DNA from: Opitutales bacterium
GTDB taxonomy: Bacteria; Verrucomicrobiota; Verrucomicrobiia; Opitutales; Oceanipulchritudinaceae
Length of the DNA: 43,540 nt
NCBI GenBank assembly: GCA_007123395.1
Contig: SKLD01000077.1
Location: 1 to 43,540, forward strand
Direction: 5' to 3'
Numbering within the stretch: position 1 is the stretch's first letter; every line of letters starts with the position of its first letter. Below are positions 18,189 to 26,600 of the stretch, in pieces. Under the pieces are notes generated by a model. That model saw only the letters and a program-made list of their open reading frames with translations, did not search any database and was not told the DNA's origin. The position numbers were made by a program, and so were the translations under genes.

Positions 18189-20083
18189 ACGCGCCCTTTG
18201 TCTTCGATTTGTTGAATTCTGAGCGGCCCCTCGTGCCAGCGGCTCATTTCCAAAGCGATCTCCACGTCCCCGCACGCGGCGGCCACGACATCGTTGCGTT
18301 CCGTGCGCGTCCACGGCGGCACCTTGCCGCGACAGAGGGAGAAGACGACCAAAAATTCCGTTTGCTTCGCCCGCACCGAAGCCCGCACGTGGCGTACGCC
18401 GGGGTAGACGCGGTGAGCACCGTTGCTGAACGTGCGCTCGCTCGCGGGTCCCTCGACAAGCTCGACCGTCACGGGCTGCGGTTGAAGGAAGGCAGCGTCG
18501 AGAACGGCGTCTGATGCGGGGCGGCGCAGGATGAATCCGCCGCCGCCGGGCTTCGCTTCGAACTCTGTGCCGGGGCCGAGGCAAAGGGTCCATGTCCACT
18601 CGCGCTCCTCTTTGTCCCACAGGCGGTCATGCACGGCGACAATCGCTTCGCAACCGAGCTTGCCGCTGTAGTCGACGGCGAAATGCCGGTCGAGCCGCGC
18701 GACATTGTAGGTTTTGTCCAAGCGCAGGCTGACCGCTCCTCCGCCCGCCGGATAGGCCGCATGGTAGAGAATCTTGCCGGGAACCGTGGGCCAACCCTTC
18801 GGTTTCTGGCGTCCGTCGACGAGAATGGCGCACTGGTTTTCCGGACCGAATTTGGCCTGTCCGCCGTTCTGCGCCCATTCGCCGCCGAGGCCGACAAAGC
18901 GAAAACTTCCGGCATCGTCGTGCGCATGCCCGCCGCCGTGCCAGTTTTTCGCATAGGCACCGAACACACAATCATCGGAATCACGGTAGCGGTTGCGAAA
19001 GACGGCAAGGCCCGTGCGGAAGTCGGCGGGGGACAGCGGCAGGGTCGCTTCGGGCGGTTCAGCCGCTGTGTCGAGTGGATAATACAAAAACGTCCAGAGC
19101 AGATCGGTTTGGGCCTCCTTGTATGCCCCGTCCCCATGGTCCCCGTGCAGGGAGTCACAGAAACCCCGCAGGGAGGACCGGTAGCGCGCATCGGTGAGGG
19201 CGAAATGCATCATGCCAATGCCGGTGAAGCCGCCGTTGCCGCCATCGTCGTTCCAGAAAATCCTTCTTCCGAGCTTCTCCGGGGCATCCGCGCCAAGGGC
19301 ATCCGCGCGGTGGGGAAGCGCGACGGTCATCGCGGCGATGAGCGCTCCCATGCGTGCGATGCCGACATACTCCCCGACAAGGTCCGAGCCCGCCGCATGG
19401 CGCGCGGCGAGGACAAAAGGCGCCCAATGCGAAAAGGCGTATTGCCCGTAACCGGTCCCTTCGTAGCAATGCCCATGCTCGCCGTAGTGGGAAACGTAGA
19501 AGCGCACTTTCTCGGCAGCGGCCTCAAAAATTCCTCGGAGCGAGGCGTCGTAAGGGAGTGCGGCCAACGCCGCGAGTCCCTCCGCGGAGTGGGTCACCCC
19601 CCACCAGTTGTTGAAGGGGTTATCGGGGTTGCCTTGGGAAATATTGACGAAGTCGCGCGCGAGTTCGGCCGTCTTCGCGGCGAGTTCCATGGTGCTCGCG
19701 GGATCGGCGGCGGCCCCGCAAGTGTCGAGGGCGATGGCGCAGCGCTTCGCCTGCGCGGCGCGGCCAAGGCAGGAATCGATTCCCAACGTGGTGTTCCGCA
19801 ACGCTCCGTCGACGGCGGCCCGCGCGTAGGATGGCTCTCCCGTGGCGAGATAAAGCGTGGCGCAAAGGTCGACGGCCCGCTCCATGCGCAGTTTGCGCTC
19901 AAAGAGCGGTGCCCCCGCTTCGTCACAGTCGCCTTGAAGGAGGCGTTCGCCCTCCGCGCGCCATGACTGCACGGCGTCGGCGAGCGGGCCGGCGTTGAAT
20001 TGGCGCCGCCGCGCCGCGAGTGCCTCGGGTGTGATCCACAGGCGCGGTGGGGAGGGTGTTGGGTTGGCTTTGTTCGTGTTCAT
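18185..20083 (-). CDS. Heparinase II/III-like protein (putative polysaccharide/oligosaccharide lyase), no signal peptide
   Basis: 632 aa. Residues about 20-340 are a helical toroid (NPFNNWWGVTHSAEGLAALA, YEGTGYGQYAFSHWAPFV, GIGMMHFALTDARY). Residues about 350-600 are the beta-sandwich characteristic of heparinase II/III families. The signature NWHGGGHAHDDAGSFRFVG (about 380-398) corresponds to the conserved His-Asp region of that fold. The Tyr of YEGTGYGQY and its neighbouring His are further catalytic candidates. Such enzymes cleave uronic-acid-containing glycans by beta-elimination (alginate, heparin or oligouronides). The N-terminus is polar (MNTNKANPTPSPPRLW) with no signal sequence, so it is predicted cytoplasmic and probably acts on imported oligomers. 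It overlaps both neighbours by four bases (ATGA), which implies translational coupling. Confidence 0.85.
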   Translation of the reverse strand: MNTNKANPTPSPPRLWITPEALAARRRQFNAGPLADAVQSWRAEGERLLQGDCDEAGAPLFERKLRMERAVDLCATLYLATGEPSYARAAVDGALRNTTLGIDSCLGRAAQAKRCAIALDTCGAAADPASTMELAAKTAELARDFVNISQGNPDNPFNNWWGVTHSAEGLAALAALPYDASLRGIFEAAAEKVRFYVSHYGEHGHCYEGTGYGQYAFSHWAPFVLAARHAAGSDLVGEYVGIARMGALIAAMTVALPHRADALGADAPEKLGRRIFWNDDGGNGGFTGIGMMHFALTDARYRSSLRGFCDSLHGDHGDGAYKEAQTDLLWTFLYYPLDTAAEPPEATLPLSPADFRTGLAVFRNRYRDSDDCVFGAYAKNWHGGGHAHDDAGSFRFVGLGGEWAQNGGQAKFGPENQCAILVDGRQKPKGWPTVPGKILYHAAYPAGGGAVSLRLDKTYNVARLDRHFAVDYSGKLGCEAIVAVHDRLWDKEEREWTWTLCLGPGTEFEAKPGGGGFILRRPASDAVLDAAFLQPQPVTVELVEGPASERTFSNGAHRVYPGVRHVRASVRAKQTEFLVVFSLCRGKVPPWTRTERNDVVAAACGDVEIALEMSRWHEGPLRIQQIEDKGRV

Positions 20084-21525
20084 CGTGCTGCGCCGCCAAT
20101 GGGCGTGAGACCAAGGACAACCGGACCGGAAGCACCGTGGGCAAGACGGAAGCGTTTTCCACGGCGGGCCATCGGCGCGGAAGGAGGACCGGCGGTCCTC
20201 ACGGCATACTCACCGTAATAGCCGCGGAAACGAACCACCCCTTCGTCATCGGAGACGGCCTCCGCGGTCGTTTTCCACTCACGGTGTATTAGATCGCGGA
20301 TACGATGGAACACGGGGCGGAGTTCGTGGCCGGACCGCTCGCGCCACTCCACCGCCATACCCATGAAGCCCCAGAAGGAAAAGGCCTCCACGGCGGGATG
20401 CCCGAAGGCGACGGTGAGGTAGTTGGCGACGTATTCGGCAAGCAGTTCGTGGAGATCCTTTTCGGGAACGTCCGGGTGCTTTTCGCGGAGGGTCTTAAGG
20501 TGCGCCCAGAACTCGGTGATATGGACCGGCCAGCCGGCCTCCGCGTACTCGTCGTAGACGTCGGTCTGCTCGCGGTGGTGCGTCAACCACCCCGTGTGGG
20601 ACTGGAGACCGAGGGCGTCGGGGGGAAAAGCCATGTCGCGCAGGCGGTCGGCCAACGCGATGTAGCGCGCCCGCTGGGAAGCCGCCGTCACTTCACTGCC
20701 ATCGGAGCCGGTGTGCCCGCGCGACTCGTTTTCGACGCCGTAGTCGTTGAGCAGGTAGAGCGCTTCGGGGTCTTCCTCACGGCACCAGCGCAGGACGGGG
20801 GCGATGTATTCCGCCATATTTTCCGTGCTCTCGATGTGAGGCCAGTGGCGCGCGGCGAGATTCTTCGGAGCGGGCTCCCAGAGGGCTTCGTTGACGGCGT
20901 CCCAAACCGTGACGCGCCCGCGGAAGCGGGCGACAAGGCTGCGCACACGGACCTCGGCGAACTTCATTTGGGTTTCAAGGTCGTAGCGCTTGACCCACTC
21001 CGGCGTGCATTTGTCGATCGACCAAAAGAGCGGGTGCCCTTTTGCCGTGAGGCCGTTGGCGAGGCACCAGTCCACGGTGGCGGCAAAATTTTCCACACGT
21101 TGCTCACCTTGGCGGTCCTCCGTCTTGGAGGCATCGTTGCGGGGCCGCTCCGTCCAGTAGCAGAGGTTTGTCGCACCATTGAAAACATCGAGGAAGCGCT
21201 GGCGCCACGCGCGGCAACGCTCCTTCTCCCACTCGCCGTCGCGCCACATGGCGTCGAGGCCCCAAAGCCCTTCTCCGAAAGTGAAGGCATGGCGCTGTTG
21301 TTCAATGGCGACGGAGACACCTTTGAGCGGATTTCCGCCGCCGTCGACGAGACGCAACGTGGCGTCGCCCATACGGTGGTTCCGGATGCCCTCCCGCGCG
21401 GCGCGCAAGGTGCCTTCGGAGAGCGAGGGATTGTAGAGGTCGCCGCTACGGTCCATGCCCCGCCATTCTTCGCCGTCAGGCGCAGGCGAGGGACCGTTCG
21501 GAAGTCCCTTGGTATTATCTGTCAT
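20080..21525 (-). CDS. GH10-family endo-beta-1,4-xylanase-like glycosidase, no signal peptide
   Basis: 481 aa. The GH10 barrel is recognisable in order: KGHPLFWSIDKCTPEW (about 162-177), VTVWDAVNEALWEP with acid/base E213, YLLNDYGVEN, LGLQSHTGW (about 305-313) and VHITEFWAHL with nucleophile E338. In the last motif the usual Asp two residues after the Glu is Trp, a variation in a substrate-site residue. N-terminal residues about 50-80 (GDATLRLVDGGGNPLKGVSVAIEQQRHAF) form a small beta domain common before GH10 catalytic domains in PVC proteins. The first 30 residues are polar, with no signal peptide or lipobox, so a cytoplasmic location is predicted, unusual for a xylanase. Expected substrates are xylo-oligosaccharides or related beta-1,4 glycans. 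It starts 29 bp after the OPT transporter gene and its stop overlaps the next start by four bases. Confidence 0.9.
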   Translation of the reverse strand: MTDNTKGLPNGPSPAPDGEEWRGMDRSGDLYNPSLSEGTLRAAREGIRNHRMGDATLRLVDGGGNPLKGVSVAIEQQRHAFTFGEGLWGLDAMWRDGEWEKERCRAWRQRFLDVFNGATNLCYWTERPRNDASKTEDRQGEQRVENFAATVDWCLANGLTAKGHPLFWSIDKCTPEWVKRYDLETQMKFAEVRVRSLVARFRGRVTVWDAVNEALWEPAPKNLAARHWPHIESTENMAEYIAPVLRWCREEDPEALYLLNDYGVENESRGHTGSDGSEVTAASQRARYIALADRLRDMAFPPDALGLQSHTGWLTHHREQTDVYDEYAEAGWPVHITEFWAHLKTLREKHPDVPEKDLHELLAEYVANYLTVAFGHPAVEAFSFWGFMGMAVEWRERSGHELRPVFHRIRDLIHREWKTTAEAVSDDEGVVRFRGYYGEYAVRTAGPPSAPMARRGKRFRLAHGASGPVVLGLTPIGGAAR

Positions 21526-21554
21526 TCTTCTGCGGGGAATTTAGAGGGGAGAAA

Positions 21555-23666
21555 CTAGTAAGCTGTTCCGATAGAGGTCCAGAGGAAGTTGAGGGCGATG
21601 GCGAACATGCCGGTGAGCCCCATACCCGCCATGAATCCCACGGCGAGGATGGGCGTGTAGTTGGTCCACTGTTCGCGGCCGAATTTTTTGGCGAATACGT
21701 AACGCCCGAGGACGGCGCCAAGGAAGATGAGAACGGCGTTGTGCGGGTAGGCGACCATCGCGCCGAGCCCGCCGTAGATGTATTGGGCGCTGATACCGAG
21801 GGCGGCGAACCCGCTGAAAAACGCCAGCGCGGCGACGAGGGAGAATCCGATCAGGCCCGGTTTGAGCGATTCGAGGAGGAGACTCTGTCCCTCCTGCATG
21901 GAGGCGGCCCAGAGCGCCTTCAACTGCGCGAACTGCGGCCAGAACTTCTGTACATAGGGATAATTCTCCGACGGGATGGGACCGAGGCCCACGATGTAGC
22001 TCCAAAAGACAAACGAAGCGACGAGCATGAGGGGGAAAACGAGCAACTCGGCCTGCAGGATGGACGTGAACTTCGTGCGTGTGAGCTGGGTTTCCTTGAG
22101 AAGGTCGGCCATCTGCCCGTAGTTAAAGATGGGCAAGGGAGCGAACCAGATGTTCACCCCGCGGTGCCGGGAGGCGAAGATCGCCGCCTCGGAAACAAAG
22201 GGAATGCCCGCGTGCTGACCGGCGATCCCCGACATCCGCGCGTTGATGTAGGTGTTGATCGGCGAGAACAGAAAGGCGAAGGCGATCAACCACCAGATGC
22301 TGAAGCGCTCGTGTTCCTCAAGGCCGGCGTTGATGAGGTAGTTGGAGAGGACAATGAAACCGATGGAGGAGCCGATCCAAACGGCAAGGGCCACCCACGT
22401 GGGCGGATCGCCGCGCGGGATGTCCCGCTCCCACAGCTTCTTCAGCTCGAAGCCCGCGCCCGGATCACCGGGATCCTTTTCTTCATCGGCTCCCCCGCTC
22501 ATCCGTCGCCCCCGCAGCGCCTTCGAAATGGCTTTGAAGACCCCGTAGAAGCCGACCACCGCAATGGCAAAGGAAGTGCCGATGCCGACTGAAATGTAGA
22601 GGTCAATCTGCGTTGCGACGTGGGTTTCGATGGCGTCCTTCCCCGGTGCCCAACTCGGGATGTACCCCATGCGCTGGAGGATCGGGTTTAGGATGATTTG
22701 GAACGTGATCGCCGTGACAAACATGCCGATGACGATCCGCCATGGAAGAACGAAACCAAAGAAAAGAAGCGCGAGATTCAGACTCAGGCCGATCGTCCCG
22801 GCCGGCAACCAGCGTTCGAACGACGTTGTGAGATCAAGAAACGGGATGGGCAGGAGCTGGATGGGGCGACCGATAAAGGCCGCCGTGAGGGTCGGCACAG
22901 CGATGTAAACGATGCCGAAGACCACCCCCATGATGGCCCCCGCCGAAAAACAATACTGCCGGTAGCTATTCTTGTTTTTGTCCTGGCTGGTCTCGGCGAG
23001 GGCGATGGCCCCTTCCGCCGCAATCGGTGCAAGCGGGAACGGCAGCTTTTCCATGTCCGCCGTGGCTTTGAAGGCGATGAAGCCGAGGGAGAGTTGCGTG
23101 AGCTTGGACAGCAACATCGCCATGAGCATGACCGACAGAGCCGGGAACCATGCGCTGGAGAGAAAGCTTTGGTAGGCTTCCTCGCCGTAGGGCGCGACCC
23201 AGTCCGCCACCTCGTGCGAAATACCGAAGCTGTGGAAGGCCTCCGAATTGCGCATGTAGCGGTGCCAGACGAGCCATGCAAAGACGCCGCCACCAAGCGA
23301 TAATCCCCCCGCCACCGAAGTCAGCTGGCTGGCGGTGTATTTGAGGATGTAGAGTTCCTGCTTGCGCAGGGTGATGAACGCCCGCCGCGAGACCTCGACG
23401 AAGAGAATGATCGTCACCCATTCCGCCGCCGTGCCGAGGTCCTGCCCGATCATCAGCCCCATGAAAATGATGCCCGGGAGCATGACGAAGCAGATGAAGA
23501 ACGCGCCGAGGACTGTGCGCCATGTGAAGCCGCCTTCGTAGGGCTCGCTCTGGATCGCCTCGATGGAGAACTTCGCATCGTAAAAGCTCTCCTGCTTCGG
23601 TTGCTTTTTCTTCTCCGGCTTCCGCGCCTCCTTCGGCGCGGAAGACTTGTCGTTTTCAGCACTCAT
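21555..23666 (-). CDS. OPT-superfamily transporter
   Basis: 703 aa with about 14 hydrophobic helices after a charged, lysine-rich cytosolic N-terminus (residues 1-25). The OPT hallmark is present at about 204-224: MEKLPFPLAPIAAEGAIALA, equivalent to the KLPFPxGxAxAE motif of oligopeptide transporters. It is followed by GAIMGVVFGIVYIAVPTL and later FSPINTYINARMSGIAGQHAGIPFVSEAAIF, also OPT-like. A polar loop (about 385-425, DEEKDPGDPG) separates the two halves. OPT proteins move peptides, metal chelates or other solutes across the inner membrane with protons. The gene lies in the operon with two ATPases, two FtsX permeases and glycan-degrading enzymes, so an oligosaccharide or glycopeptide substrate is more likely here than a simple peptide; that is inference. 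Its ATG overlaps the stop of the 1853-aa protein (ATGA). Confidence 0.8.
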   Translation of the reverse strand: MSAENDKSSAPKEARKPEKKKQPKQESFYDAKFSIEAIQSEPYEGGFTWRTVLGAFFICFVMLPGIIFMGLMIGQDLGTAAEWVTIILFVEVSRRAFITLRKQELYILKYTASQLTSVAGGLSLGGGVFAWLVWHRYMRNSEAFHSFGISHEVADWVAPYGEEAYQSFLSSAWFPALSVMLMAMLLSKLTQLSLGFIAFKATADMEKLPFPLAPIAAEGAIALAETSQDKNKNSYRQYCFSAGAIMGVVFGIVYIAVPTLTAAFIGRPIQLLPIPFLDLTTSFERWLPAGTIGLSLNLALLFFGFVLPWRIVIGMFVTAITFQIILNPILQRMGYIPSWAPGKDAIETHVATQIDLYISVGIGTSFAIAVVGFYGVFKAISKALRGRRMSGGADEEKDPGDPGAGFELKKLWERDIPRGDPPTWVALAVWIGSSIGFIVLSNYLINAGLEEHERFSIWWLIAFAFLFSPINTYINARMSGIAGQHAGIPFVSEAAIFASRHRGVNIWFAPLPIFNYGQMADLLKETQLTRTKFTSILQAELLVFPLMLVASFVFWSYIVGLGPIPSENYPYVQKFWPQFAQLKALWAASMQEGQSLLLESLKPGLIGFSLVAALAFFSGFAALGISAQYIYGGLGAMVAYPHNAVLIFLGAVLGRYVFAKKFGREQWTNYTPILAVGFMAGMGLTGMFAIALNFLWTSIGTAY

Positions 23667-26600
23667 GCGGTTTGCTTTTCTTCTGTGGTTTCACCGGAAA
23701 GCAGCGCGGCGCCCTGCTTGATGTATTCGGTCCGCGCGGCGGGGGAAAGATTACGCCAAAAAAGGAATTGCTGACGGACGAGGTTGAGGAAGTTGTAGCT
23801 TGTGCGCTGCCAATTGTCCTCGGATCCGGAAAAGCGTGTGAGGACGAGCCGCACGGCGTAGACCCCTTCCGCGTCACCCGGATACATCCGCATGCGGAAC
23901 CGTTGCGCCACATCGAGGTCATACGGGCTCAGCCACATGGACGTCTCCACGACGAGGGCGGGTTGGCCCTCCTCTTCCGTCTGGTCAAGGCTGACCTCGC
24001 GGCAATTGAAATCCTCGCTCGTCGGTTCGGTGTGGTTGAGGAGGAATTGCCGGAAAAACGCGGCCATGCCGACGGCGTTGCCGCGGGTGAGTGTAAAGGG
24101 CAGGTCGAAGCGGATGGCGCCGTCGTCACCCGGAGGCGGCAGTTCCCACGCGGCCATCCCGCTCGGCGCGGCGAGGGCGGCCGCCTGCTTCGCGGGGATG
24201 AGCGTCGCCATGAGCACGACGAGTCCCGTGCCGGCCGCGAGGAGCATGGAGAGCATGGACGTGAAGTTGAAGGACAATCCGCTCAAGAAGGCGATGTCGG
24301 CGGCATTCAGGCCTTGCACGATATTGGCGAAGAGCAGCCCGCCAAACGTTCCAAGAACAATGCCGAGGATCGAGAAAACCGTTGATTCCGAGAACATTAA
24401 AAAGGCGATCTGGCGCGGGGAGAGCCCGATGGCTCCGAGCATTCCGACCTCGCCCCTGCGCTCCTCCACCGTTCCGAGCATCGTGTTCATGACAATGAGA
24501 ATACAGAGAATGATGGGTAGAACGACCTTGGCGACACCGGCCATGTCGAAGGTCTGGCGGGGCACGACAAAACTCACCGCGCCATCCGAATGCGCGAAAA
24601 ACGGTCGGTTGAGCCGCAGCGCGATGTCGTGGAAAAATTGCTCTTGGTCCACACCCTCGGTGAAACGCAGGGCAACGGCGCGGATCTTCGCGCCCACGTC
24701 GTTGCGGGCCGCGTGGGGCACGATGGCGAGCCGCGTCCAGTTCATGTGGAAGGAATCCCCTTCCTGCTCCAGTTCGCCGCTGACGGCGGGGTGCATGCCG
24801 CTGCGGAGGTAATCCACCATGGCCAAACTGCGACCGTTGATATCGCGGATGCGGTTGGCCTTTTCCGTGTTGAGAATACCGATCACACTCCACTCATGCC
24901 CGCTCATGCGCACCTTCGGCAGTTCCGCTTCCGACCGCCGGTTGCCCGCGTCATCGAGGAGGTCGTCGGCTTGGATGCTAAGCGTGCGGGCCGCGACATC
25001 GGGCAATATGACGCTGAAGCGCTCGGGAGGCACAAGCGTGCCTTCCTCGTCAAAGCGTTCCGGCAAGAACCATTGCCCGCCCGTCACTGCTTCGTGCAAA
25101 CGGCTGAACTCCGGCTCGTTGGGCTGGAAGACCATTATGCCCGTGAGGATATGGGTCGTTTCCGCGTGATGGACGGGAATCTGGTTCACGCCCTCGCGCG
25201 CGGCGTTGTTGCCGCCCTCCACTTCGAGATAATGCGCCCGCACGGTGATGCCAAGGGTGTCACCGAACTCTGTTTCGAGGGCGTTCACGGCGCCGACCGG
25301 AAACTCGACCCACTGGAAACTACGGAAGAGCACGCCTTCGTAGGCCGGGGGCAACGGCTCCACATGCTCGCCGTCGACAAAGGTATCCAGCGCGACCGAC
25401 GCGCGCGAGACCGTGTCTTCGCCCGTCACGGCGACGAATGCGATAATGGAGAAGGTTAGCGCCGTCACCGTGAGAACGGTGAGAACGGTGCGGAACATGC
25501 GCTTGCGCAGGTTCGACACGCCGAGGGAAAAGGCCGTCGAAAGGGAGCTGAAGAAGGAAATCTCCTCGCTCTCCACCTCGCCCGAGGCGGAGCGGAACCG
25601 GCGCAGCAGGACTTCAAAACGCTGGTAACAAATCCCGATGACGATGAGCGACATGAGAATCATCGTGAAGGCGATCACGACAATGAAGGGCGAAAGCGCG
25701 ATGCGGAAGGCGGGGTGGAAGTAATTGAGGAAAAGCGTTCCCGCCGTGAAGATACCGGCCGTCCAGCCGAGTTTGGAAACAATGCCCTTGGATTTTGTGA
25801 AAAGAGACTGGAAAAACCACGCCGCGGGCACGAGGAAAGCCATGAGAAGAATTACGGAGAAAACGGCCTCGCGTCCGAGTTGCAGGACACGCGGGTAGTT
25901 TTTCACGAGGATTCCCCACGCCTCGCGGGAAGACCCGACGACGCCCATCCAATCGCGTTCCGCTTTGGCGGCATGCGCTTCAGCCAGCTTATCCCGGCTG
26001 CGTTCGACGGCGGCGTCGAGGACGCGCGAGGAAATCCCAAATGCGCGGTAAAGGTCGAGTCGCTGGCCCGCCAAGGCGGCCATCTGTTCCGCGATATGCA
26101 GAGGCGTCAGGGCAAGGTAAATGTTGCGGTCGCCGTCCGGACCGGGGCCGACCGAGATGCCCGCGCCGCGCGACTGGGTGACCCCGTCGGTTTCCACCTC
26201 GCCGACCAGAAGCATGCGGTGATGCGCGCCGCGCCGCACGACCGCGCGGAACCGGCTGTCCAAGGGCATGTGAATGGTGATGCCCTCGACATCCGGTTCA
26301 CGGAAGTCAGCGAGCGGGTTGTCCACCGCGAAGTCGCGCGGTTCGCCATCGATCACCGCGTCGATGAGTTCCACGCGGGAGGGACCACGCGCCGCGCCGC
26401 CGATGGAATCGTAGGAATGCGGATCGGTGCCGGGAAAAATGACTTTTGGATACGTGTCGATGAGGACAAGATTTCGTTCCAGCTCCGCGCTGCGGCGGTA
26501 TTGGAAATCGTTTGTCTGCGGTTGTGTTCCCACTTGCCCTTGCGTCATCACCTTGCGGAAAAGGCCCTCTTCGCGGTCCAACCAATAGGCGAAGACCACC

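Noticed and set aside
18629..19966. 445-codon plus-strand frame within the heparinase-like gene
   Set aside because: Antisense shadow of a gene with recognisable motifs and coupled neighbours.
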